From Nemertoderma westbladi (lineage: Eukaryota; Xenacoelomorpha; Nemertodermatida; Nemertodermatidae), in assembly GCA_032718475.1 (NCBI GenBank), contig JAUCBJ010007284.1:1-64000 (forward strand): 64,000 bases of DNA, read 5' to 3'. This document shows positions 1-9,307 of this stretch, in pieces (positions within the stretch are counted from its first letter, which is position 1; every line of letters starts with the position of its first letter). The position numbers were made by a program, and so were the translations under genes. A model generated the notes under the pieces. It was not told where the DNA came from and made no database searches. It saw only the letters and a list, made by a program, of their open reading frames with translations.

Positions 1-516
1 CATTTTGAAGATCTCCGATGATCGACATTTTGAAGATCTCCGATGATCGATAAGTCTATTCCGTATAATCCCGCAAAGACTGCAGAGTCGCTTATTTGAG
101 TCCCGTCTTCATTCCGGAGACTTGAAGTTGTCTTATAAACTGATCAGTAGGTCCAATAATCATAAAAAAATACCTTCTCAATTAAAATTTTGTGCTCTTT
201 CTCGTGGAGACATCCAATTAGCACCACTGAGCACAGAAATTTGCAGAAATTGAATGCAAACCCAAAACTTCATCTCCTTTACCGATATCGCGATATATCG
301 GAGCCAGTATCTTCTATCCCAGGTATCTCGAAAACTAAGCAAGATATGGGAAAACGGTTTCCATATTTGGATTCAGCATGAAATTCTGCATCAGATAGGA
401 TATGTTTCAAAAATTCGACTTTTCGGTAAGAAAATGCGCTACCCCCCCCCCCCCCCCCCCCCCCCTTAATTTGTAGTCCGAGTCTAACTATCTTAGATCT
501 GCCATGAAATTTATTG
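1..516. other. Intergenic DNA with a 25-bp tandem repeat and a poly-C run
   Basis: A 25-bp unit is repeated twice at 1-50. A run of 24 C lies at 442-465. I see no coding signal. Confidence 0.6.
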
Positions 517-525
517 AATTTTAAG

Positions 526-750
526 GGGTGTAAACGCTACGCCGACAGCCGACAACCAAAGCCGACAACCATTTAAAACGCGAATTAATGCTAATTATAC
601 ATTGAGGAAAGGAACACGGAACAGGTTACAAGTGGAAGGTTATTCGAACCAAAACAATAAACGAGAGTGATGAATAGGGCCTACAGGTTACAGCTCCATA
701 TTTGTCATTGTCGGCAGTGGTTGTCGGCTGTCGGCGTAGCGTTTACACCC
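526..750. mobile_element. MITE with ~45-bp terminal inverted repeats and 9-bp target duplication
   Basis: Both ends read inward GGGTGTAAACGCTACGCCGA, and the inverted match continues with few mismatches to about 45 bp. The element is flanked by the exact direct repeat AATTTTAAG (517-525 and 751-759). A 9-bp duplication with long TIRs fits a Mutator-like non-autonomous element; the superfamily is inferred from these two facts only. It has no coding capacity. Its interior (about 600-670) holds one inverted copy of the 68-bp core also found at 12.1, 13.9, 17.4 and 60.5 kb. Confidence 0.85.
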
Positions 751-759
751 AATTTTAAG

Positions 760-2443
760 CACTGGGCCCTTCAAATGCTTTATAGGTTAACAAGCTTGCC
801 AGCCGAGAGCTGCCAATAATGGACGGATCCATTGCTATCAATATTGTTGTTGTAATAACCTATATAATGTATAACCTATACGCAGGGCAGTCTAATAACG
901 AAAAACGCAAAACGAAACATTGGAAAAGTATCGTCTGTACAATACAATTATTATTGTTGTAATAAATTACGCGCCTATGCAGGGCAGCTATCGAAACATT
1001 GGGCGAAGTACACAATAGTATATTGTATGTTAAAAAAACACTGTTTGTAAGAAATGTATCTTCTCCTACAATTCTGAACGAAATAAAGCGAAATTTTGCA
1101 GAAAGCATGTCCAATAGGTGCTCCCATATGGGGTGTCGACAGAATTTTGTTTGAGTGAATTCTACGTATTATGATCGGTCATTCTAGAATTAATTTCACT
1201 GTTACTAGGAAACCAACAGGTCCTTCGCAACCAAAACCTTGCATACACAACTAGGTCCGATAATGAACCTATCATCAACGTTTCATCCAATCCCATCAAC
1301 ATTAAGTGCAAGAAGTTGTGTGTGTAGAAATGAGGACATCCATGATTGATCCGTCCAATAATACTGAATGGGGAGAGATCCAACTACACTGCGTTTGTCT
1401 AGTTGAAACATATTATTCTACAACCAAATAATTTACTCTTTTAGATGAATTTGTGCATTTTTTGCCGGACTAACAAATTTTGACGACGTTCTGTGCGAGA
1501 TTGGCGATATTTGAAAAGATTCTGAGGCTCAAATATGTTGCTCAACTCTTGACAAGAACAACCCTGGTCTATTAATAGGCAGATTCGTTATTACTTGGAA
1601 AAAGTATAACTTTTTTTCACTTTTCACTACACGCGAAGTTTTATATTTACAGAGCGCCAGTGAGTTTAAGAAAGAGTGGAAAGAATATTGAAAAAAATGT
1701 TTTGTTTTTTCCCCATGGAATACGTAATTTAATTCTTAAATTGGTACTATTTTTGCTTAATTATTTATTAAAAGATAGAATGAAATAGTGTTTCAAAATA
1801 AATTGAACTGTATTGAACTATTACAAGCCTCCATAGTTACTGCTATTCAAATTCTTGTACTCGTAAACTCCCGATGCTGCCTTACTCAATGTTAAATAAT
1901 TTAGTGTTCTCGAATATTTATGGTGTAAGTAGATTGCAGCTCAACTAGGCCTATCTTAAACCAACAATAATTTCAATTTCTAATTGTGATTAAAAGAAGT
2001 TCCTTCAAAAAATTATTTATACGTATAAAAATGTATTTATACGTAACTGATAGTATTCGTATTTATCAGTAATTTTACTTTAGATACCCACATTTCTGAG
2101 ATAATTAATAAGATAATCAGTCCTGTGGAATAAAATAACCACGCAATTTCAAACAGATTATTGACACAACGTAATTCTTTTTAATTAGGGTACAATATGG
2201 ACTACTGTTCACTGTTTAGTAAATAAATTTGTACAGTTTATATAACTCATAATCAAGGGACATTCATTGGGAGAATTGTGTGAAAAGATTGTCTCACACA
2301 CTGAATGTCACAGGGCGCCGATTTGTGAAGGGCGTCAAATTAGAAAATTCGGTTTATTAGGTGTGGCAATATCTTTTAGTAGTAGTAGTATCTTTTATCT
2401 GTAGTAGCTTTTGAGTGCCCCTAGGTTCAACCTCGACTTTTAT
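760..2443. other. Intergenic AT-rich DNA
   Basis: No ORF here looks like a real protein. A short AGT-repeat run lies near 2378-2392. I see no other element. Confidence 0.5.
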
Positions 2444-3342
2444 ACTCATGTCCTGGAATATAGTGTCGTTATTCAGGTACCTGCCCCCCCCCAAATTTTT
2501 TTACAAATCGTAATGAAATTACATGAAATTTGAAACAGAGAAAGTTTCACCTCCCTCCTCCTTGCTGGGTGAGCCAGAATTTTTATTTTCGCTTTCATTC
2601 TTTAGCTACAAGCGTTTGAAAAAGGTGTCTCCGTCGATATTGCACCAGTTACAGCGCAGTTATTCTTCAAACATATTTAGTGATTTGTTGGTATTAGTGG
2701 AAAGCTGACCGTGCAAGGATTCCAATTATTATGTAAAAATAATTGAATTTGGTTGGGAAATAGCTGAGTTATTGGCATTCGAATTTTGCATGTATTAGCT
2801 TCCACTGCAGGCCATTTATTCTTTTAAATTAATAGACAATGTTCTAGAACATTTTGATTATGTATGAATATCCATATACTAGTATTATCATGTAGGCATT
2901 GCATTGTTGCTAAGCTACTTATGAGATAAACAAAATGTTCTAGGACATTGTGTATTTATTAATAGAATAAATGGCCTGCAGTGGAAGCAAATACATGCAA
3001 AATTCGAATGCCAATAACTCAACTATTTCCCAACCAAATTCAATTATTTTTACATAATAATTGGAATCCTTGCACGGTCAGCTTTCCACTAATACCAACA
3101 AATCACTAAATAGTTTGAAGAATAACTGCGCTGCAACTGGTGCAATATCGATCGGAGACACCTTTTTCAAACGCTTGTAGCTAAAGAATGAAAGCGAAAA
3201 TAAAAATTCTGGCTCACCCAGCAAGGAGGAGGGAGGTGAAACTATCTCTGTTTCAAATTTCATGCAATCTCATTACGATTTGTAAAAAAATTTGGGGGGG
3301 GGGGCAGGTACCTGAATAACGACACTACATTCCACGACATGT
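2444..3342. repeat. ~0.9 kb near-perfect inverted repeat (hairpin)
   Basis: The left arm (about 2444-2858) is the reverse complement of the right arm (about 2931-3342), with only scattered substitutions and a loop of about 72 bp. The same ~61-codon reading frame is present in both arms in opposite orientation, with a few differences. The arms include a poly-C/poly-G stretch. The right arm directly abuts a LINE 3' fragment. It could be a foldback element or an inverted duplication of flanking DNA; I found no clear target duplication. Confidence 0.8.
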
Positions 3343-3640
3343 TGTATGGTAAACGTGCTTTCTCTGTGTCCGCCCCTATAGTCTGGAACGCGCTCCCGTT
3401 GGAACTCCATTCACACTTTTTTAGTATCGAATACGACTCACCAGTCACCATAAACAACAATAATAATTAACTCAGATTACTAGCATCCGCACTGATACGC
3501 AAAACAATTTTATTTATTTTAATTCATTTAAAACTTTTATTGGTGATGTGTGTTATATTTTCAATTTTAATTGGCGCTTAGAACATTGCGAATAAGCGCA
3601 ATACAAATACATTTTAATTATCATATTTTTCATTAAATAC
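3343..3640 (+). mobile_element. 3' end of a CR1/L2-like LINE
   Basis: From about 3347 the plus strand reads YGKRAFSVSAPIVWNALPLE, the conserved C-terminal motif of CR1/L2-type reverse transcriptases (family pattern: ..RAFSVxAPxLWNSLPxxLR). The frame stops near 3468. A short AT-rich 3' UTR follows, with the sequence cgcttagaacattgcgaata near 3577, typical of these LINE tails. It is a dead 5'-truncated copy whose upstream part is replaced by the inverted repeat. Confidence 0.75.
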
Positions 3641-4613
3641 ATTTGGGACTTAAAATAACGTAATCGTTAGAAAAACTTGAGAATGCGTAATGTATTAGAA
3701 CACGATTCTTAGAATAATTGCTTTAAATGCATAAACTATATGCTGTTATTACATTCAAATCTCAAAAATTAACAATAAACACAATATTTCAATGTTCTTC
3801 TAATATTAATATACGGAAATAAAAACCGTAATAATTAAATAATACTGTAATAATTACTTCTGCCTTATTAGCTTCAGGTTACAATTTACGTATATATATT
3901 AATTCTAGAAAATTGCAATATTGTATGTTGAATCGAATTCGATACTTCGAATACTCGAATTGGAACTGAAAGCAAAACTTGGCTTCCGCATTAATGTTAA
4001 CGCATTAACGAAAAGAGCATTGTAAAATTTATCTCTCTCCTATTTTTTTTTATAGAAAGTACCTAAAAATTGTAGAATTATTTTTATTCGAAAATGGTAA
4101 TAATATATAACAGGGCAGGACGTAAAAATGTATACTATATAAGTTTATACAGAGAGAGGGCCGACGTTTTATTAGTTTCATTAGGTCACATACGATTTGC
4201 GGTACTGGTTACAGGTGGAATACCAATAGCACCAAGTAGAGCAGCGATATTTAATATTTAATTTTTAGCAAAGAAAACCTTCCCTTTAATTAAATATTTA
4301 TATTTCCGAATAAAATATCACGATTCACGTCGTAGTCTATAGATTACAGACTACAGGCTATTAACTACTCATCTATCTATCGGATTTTAAAACGTAAAGA
4401 GTTTGGTTACAAAATTATAAGATGTAACTTCCGAATTTATAAAATATAAAAAACCGAAAGTTTTATTTATAATTCATTTATTATAAACAAAATATAGCAG
4501 AGTGTCATTCTAAATACAAAGTCATTTAAATACAAAGTCATTTACGTACAAAGTTATTTACGTACATTATTAACACTTATTATGTTATACCAATAATAAC
4601 AGATATGAAATAC
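3641..4613. other. AT-rich intergenic DNA downstream of the BOD1L-like gene
   Basis: On the minus strand, candidate AATAAA poly(A) signals for the BOD1L-like gene lie at 4477-4482 and 4462-4467, about 155-175 nt after its stop codon. Nothing else is recognised. Confidence 0.5.
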
Positions 4614-4635
4614 TTAGAGTGTGTAAAACTGAAAG

Positions 4636-6957
4636 TTAATTAATTCTCCGGGATTCCGAACTGGATCGTCTAGTCCGACGTCTGGAGCGGAACCCCGTCG
4701 GTACCCCGCACCTGGACCGCGGGTAGGGGACCATCCGACGGTGTGAGGGAGACCTAGTCCGCGGCCGCTGATTGGTCGGGGACCTACTCCGGTGTCTCTG
4801 ATTGGTCGGGGACCTACTCCGGTGTCTCTGATTGGTCGGGAAACGTTGGATACCGAAGCGTCTGGGACTGGACCCCCTCCACTGCCGGTCTCGGTACCCC
4901 GGGCTCCCACGGCGATGCTCCCTGGTGTGTTTCCGCTCCCGATGGCCGCTCCCACGATCAGATCGCCGCTCCCTCTCCCCATCGTCATGACGACGATGAT
5001 GCCTAGTACGAACAGGGAGCGACTCCCAATAATGAGTTCTAGAACCAGGAGAAACACGCCTGATAGGAGAGGAGCTGCTGAGACTACTGGAGGAACGCTG
5101 ATGATTGGCCGAACCGCTGGAGGAGCGTGTACGAGTTGTTGACCTCCCGGGGGTGTACATATCGGGGTTAATGACCTCTTTATAACCCGAAGTATTCATT
5201 AAATGTTCCACGGCTCTTACCTCAACATCATCGTAATCACTAACATCGGATATCTCGCCCTCTTCTTCATCTACTGTCGGGGTAGGGGGTGAGCGAGAGG
5301 GGGCCTGCGGGGGAAGGGGGGCGTAGAAGGGGGAGCCGCAAGGGGACCGGTACGGGGGGGCTGGAGGGGGCGCGGTGGGTGGGGATTCCGGGGGCGGGGG
5401 GTTCGGAGGGGGCGGCGGCGGGGTGCAAGGGGGGCCAGAACTAATGGGGGAAACCTGGTTCTGTAAGTCGAGGCAAATATCTTCACTGCTATCGTGGGAA
5501 CCATCATAACGTTGTATTACCTCAGTATCGCCGACAATAACTCTTTCTTCAACCTTTTCCTCTTCCTTGCAGTCTAGGGAATCCGTATTGCTGGAAGACG
5601 ACAGGAGTATGTGGTCCTTGGAAGACCGGCGATTCGGAGAGATAAAGTATTTGAGGAGTTCTCGCGGGTTTTCCGCTTCCATCTGCCACTTCATCTGTCG
5701 CATTAACAATGTTTCGTAGGAGATTCCGTTCAGTTGTTCCGACATCGATGGGTCTTCCGGAGATACTTGAGCTGGTGGGACGACTACTCTTGCAGCGTCG
5801 GGACTAGCTAACTGTCCATCGATCTCCATGTCTTCCGTTTCCATGTTGTCTTTACTGTCGTTGAGGTTGCCAATAAATTTTGGTGAATCGGTGTCTGATT
5901 CGGGGTTTAGTGGTGTCTGTCGCTTGGGAGATTGGTGGGTACCGGTGGTTAGTAAAGGGGAAGTGAGATGGTGATTGTGGTATAGTTGGGGGGCTGAGCG
6001 GCCAGGGGAATAGGGGAGAGTGCCTGGGAGAGGAGGAGGGGGGAATTGGGGGGCAGATCGACCAGGGGAGATGGGGGCAGAGCTGGGTGGTGGAGGAGGG
6101 GGGAATTTGGGGGCAGATCGACCAGGGGAGATGGGGGCAGAGCTGGGTGGTGGAGGAGGGGGAAATTGTGGGGCAGATCGACCAGGGGAGATGGGGGCAG
6201 AGCAGGGTGGTGGCGGTGGAGGCGGTATTGGCAAGCTGGGGATATATGGGGAGAATGTGGACCCGCTATCGTTAGTCTCGGTAGGTGTGTCACTCACCCT
6301 ATGTCGGGCATTTGGATCAATGTCACTCGTGTCAGACAAGGGGGAATAACATGTCCAACTCTCTAGAGAAGGATCTTCTTTGTGGCTATGGGGAAACTCG
6401 TTTAAGGTCAAAATACTACGAGCTGTTTTGACATTTTGCCCTATCGGTACCACTCCGGGGGAACTTGGCACCGAACATTTACTAATGGGAAATGAATTTA
6501 AATCATCTTGATGGCTCGCGTAATTAGGATCTTCGGCATTACTAAAAACCTCAGAATTAGTAGGAATGTGGTGAGGAGCAGTGCTGTGTGCCACCACTGT
6601 TACCCCCAAGAAATCGTTAACAATATCTAATAAAACTGGCCTAATACAATGTTCTATCTTGGGTTGAACAACTTGTTCGACAATCCTCTCAACACCCTTG
6701 GCGAGGATGTCCGACTGCACGAGATGATGACGAACCTGATCCCGAAGGTGCGTTTTGTTCAGGTGGGGAGTCCATTGGAAGCGCTTCAGATAGTCTGTAA
6801 CGAAGCTATTAACACGACCACTGAGGTTCTGGTAGGCCGGTTTGGTATCGGCGTCCGCGAGGCAATCCTTGCGGAACTTATCAAATATTCCTTGGGACTT
6901 AACGTGGTCAACAATTTTGTCCACCAAATCAAGGTCAACTTCAGCATATATATCCAT
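4636..6957 (-). CDS. BOD1/BOD1L-like protein (Shg1 domain, proline-rich, RS-rich tail)
   Basis: The 773-aa single-exon frame starts at an ATG. Residues ~9-112 match the Shg1 domain of BOD1/BOD1L closely: HVKSQGIFDKFRKDCLAD, then DTKPAYQNL, then a helix ending IVNDFLG. Vertebrate BOD1 acts at kinetochores through PP2A-B56, BOD1L in replication-fork protection, and yeast Shg1 is a COMPASS subunit; which role applies here is unknown. Residues ~245-345 are proline-rich with a 20-residue repeat. A second proline block and the acidic motif EEEGEISD (~562) follow. The tail (~610-773) is Ser/Arg-rich with SRSPTNQRHR repeats, suggesting a nuclear protein. It lacks introns and is far shorter than vertebrate BOD1L1, so it may be a retrogene or a compact orthologue. 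No breaks are seen. Confidence 0.85.
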   Translation of the reverse strand: MDIYAEVDLDLVDKIVDHVKSQGIFDKFRKDCLADADTKPAYQNLSGRVNSFVTDYLKRFQWTPHLNKTHLRDQVRHHLVQSDILAKGVERIVEQVVQPKIEHCIRPVLLDIVNDFLGVTVVAHSTAPHHIPTNSEVFSNAEDPNYASHQDDLNSFPISKCSVPSSPGVVPIGQNVKTARSILTLNEFPHSHKEDPSLESWTCYSPLSDTSDIDPNARHRVSDTPTETNDSGSTFSPYIPSLPIPPPPPPPCSAPISPGRSAPQFPPPPPPSSAPISPGRSAPKFPPPPPPSSAPISPGRSAPQFPPPPLPGTLPYSPGRSAPQLYHNHHLTSPLLTTGTHQSPKRQTPLNPESDTDSPKFIGNLNDSKDNMETEDMEIDGQLASPDAARVVVPPAQVSPEDPSMSEQLNGISYETLLMRQMKWQMEAENPRELLKYFISPNRRSSKDHILLSSSSNTDSLDCKEEEKVEERVIVGDTEVIQRYDGSHDSSEDICLDLQNQVSPISSGPPCTPPPPPPNPPPPESPPTAPPPAPPYRSPCGSPFYAPLPPQAPSRSPPTPTVDEEEGEISDVSDYDDVEVRAVEHLMNTSGYKEVINPDMYTPGRSTTRTRSSSGSANHQRSSSSLSSSSPIRRVSPGSRTHYWESLPVRTRHHRRHDDGERERRSDRGSGHRERKHTREHRRGSPGYRDRQWRGSSPRRFGIQRFPTNQRHRSRSPTNQRHRSRSPTNQRPRTRSPSHRRMVPYPRSRCGVPTGFRSRRRTRRSSSESRRIN
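5990..6220 (-). repeat. 60-bp in-frame tandem repeat coding the proline repeats
   Basis: A 60-bp unit recurs at exactly 60-bp spacing (the same decamer ends at 6060, 6120 and 6180). Each unit encodes a 20-aa SAPISPGRSAP-plus-polyproline block, with a degenerate fourth unit at 5990-6040. Near-identity of the units suggests recent expansion and likely length polymorphism. Confidence 0.85.
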
Positions 6958-7562
6958 TGGGTCTTCTAGTCTGGTAGTATGCTACTGTCACGAGTGTCAC
7001 CTGTAGTTTTAGTACAGTAGTATATACTACAGTACTAGGCCTACCGGTAAAGGTTTAGTTTAGTTTAATTACGCCGTTACAATTATCAATAAAAATATAT
7101 CTCAAACATATACCGGTACCGGTACCGGTATACAAGAAATAAAGATAATGCATGATGATTAGGACAAAATTACAGTAAACTTCAATTCGAATATATATTA
7201 CTCTCTATTCTGCTATTATCTACAATTATTGAGTTGACACTCAAATGATATGTAAAGTACCCCGTACACGTTCTGTTATAGGCCTACTGTATGCATTGAT
7301 AAAGACAGATAGGCCTAAGGACTTATTATACATATTTTGTTTTCGTACCGGTAATGGCTGGCAAGTACAAAGTAATGCATTTGCGTTTTAAGGCGGTAAT
7401 AAAATACAAATATCAATTATAGAGATTAATTCATTAAGATAAAATTAGATAAAAAAAAAAAAAATTATAACAAACAATAAGTAGAAGCCTGCCTGGAACA
7501 TTCGAGAGAAAACACATGTTACAAGTTTACAACTTACAGACTTACACAGTTTAAAAATAATG
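6958..7562. other. 5' flank of the BOD1L-like gene
   Basis: AT-rich noncoding DNA with clustered ACCGGT palindromes (7110-7135) and AGGCCT motifs. It probably contains the minus-strand promoter, but I see no convincing TATA box or other core element. Confidence 0.4.
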
Positions 7563-7770
7563 CGTAGGGGCATGGATTACTAAATATAGGCCTACACAGA
7601 AGGACAAACCCCTGGAGGCAATCTTTTTATTTTATAAAACGATAGATATGGATGACAGAAAACTGCTGCTAAATTTTTTTTCAAATCGATCGTGCCGTTT
7701 TTGAGATATATATAGCATTTTATATAACGCACACATGGCATGGCCTACTATATATACACGGCCTAATAAG

Positions 7771-8572
7771 TAGGGTTCGACCGGAGCTCCGGCTCCGGCT
7801 CCGGCTCCGGCCGGACTTGGCATGTCCGGCTCCGGTCCGGCTCCGGTCAAATTAGGTGCAGGAGCTCCGGCAAAAAGTATTTGTGCTGCACGATGCATAG
7901 CTACATGGATAGGCAAGGCAAACATACAGCCAGACACCGGACGTCCGTCTGCGAACTGATTAACGTCTACTGGCAGACTGTACTGCCGACTGTATTATGG
8001 TATGGCCGTAGGCTAAACACTGTAGGCCTATCTGCCTATTGCTGTTGCATTGTCCTGTTGTCTAACTGTCTTTCGCTGTACAGCTGTAGGCCTATGAGTC
8101 TGACAGTCTTCCACTTACCCAAGACTACAAGACCTAACTTTAATTGCTACCAGTACTCCAGTAACAGAATTAGTTCCATTCCAATCCAGTCTGCCAGTTA
8201 GCTAGTACATCGCCTCGCCAGGCTGTCCAGCTGTCAGGCAGTACCCGAATGACCGTATACAGGTATATATAATATAGATTATATTATATCAGTAGGCCTA
8301 TACACTGATACAGGTATAGGTCTGTCAGTCTGTAGATCTATGCTATTACTACTGTACTAGATAGATATCCGTTAATTGATTATGTAAAGCAGTAAAGAGA
8401 CCCCCCCCCCCCCCCCCCCCCTGAGCTATCTGCAAAGTTAATTACGGCAAACTCAAGGCAAAATAACAAACAATGTTGCTCCGGTCCGGCTCCGGCCCCG
8501 GCTCCGGCACTTTTAGGTTGCTCCGGTCCGGTACCCGGCTCCGGCAAAAAAAATTGCTCCGGTCGAACCCTA
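7771..8572. mobile_element. hAT-type MITE, 8-bp target duplication
   Basis: The ends read inward TAGGGTTCGACCGGAGC (left) and its complement with minor change (right). They are flanked by the exact 8-bp direct repeat CTAATAAG (7763-7770, 8573-8580). The subterminal regions are tandem CCGGCTC-type repeats on both sides. A 21-C run lies at about 8402-8421. TIR sequence and duplication length are those of hAT elements. No transposase is encoded. Confidence 0.88.
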
Positions 8573-9307
8573 CTAATAAGCTGCATTTTGAGGCCATTCA
8601 AAAAGAGACCAGTTTTTTTTTACAACAATTTGATATGTTGATATAATTCTTTAATTTGACTGAATTGAAGTCTCCTCGTTAAGCAAGATACTAAATTATA
8701 TGGTAGCTTAGCTAGTGTTTTAGGTAGGCTTTGCTAGTAATTTTGACACTGGTCCGACATCCTACTTCCTTCTATAAATATTTTGTATTAACTAGTTCTT
8801 ATTACTATTTGTATAGAAAATGTTCCAGAACATGTTAGCTATTCATTTTTAAAAAAAATATGTTCTAGAACAAATATTTTTTGTTTTAGAACATTTTTTA
8901 GAAAAAAATCTGGATTCTATTTAAAACGCATGGCATCGTTCTAAAACGTGTTTAAAATCAATAAAAAAAATTGTGAAAAAAAAAATTGTGAAAAAAAAAT
9001 ATTGTGAAAAAAAATTTTAGAAAAAAAAAATTTTGAAATTTTTTTTATTGATTTTAAACATGTTTTAGAATGATGCCATGCGTTTTAAGGCTCTATTGTA
9101 CCGGTTCACCAGTATTGGTGTACAGAGTACAGGTGTATAAACACAACATGACAACAGATTCCATTTAGATGTAGTCTCACTCAGACCACAGACTGACAGA
9201 CACATGTTGGCTGCAGTACCTGTAATACCGGTAACTACTGCGGGTATTGTTACTTTGGGGACCGTCTGACCGTCCCTTAAAATATCACTGCTTAGTGCTT
9301 ATATATA

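Noticed and set aside
6020-6366. Gly-rich plus-strand frames opposite the BOD1L-like gene
   Set aside because: Antisense shadow of the proline repeats; no independent signal.
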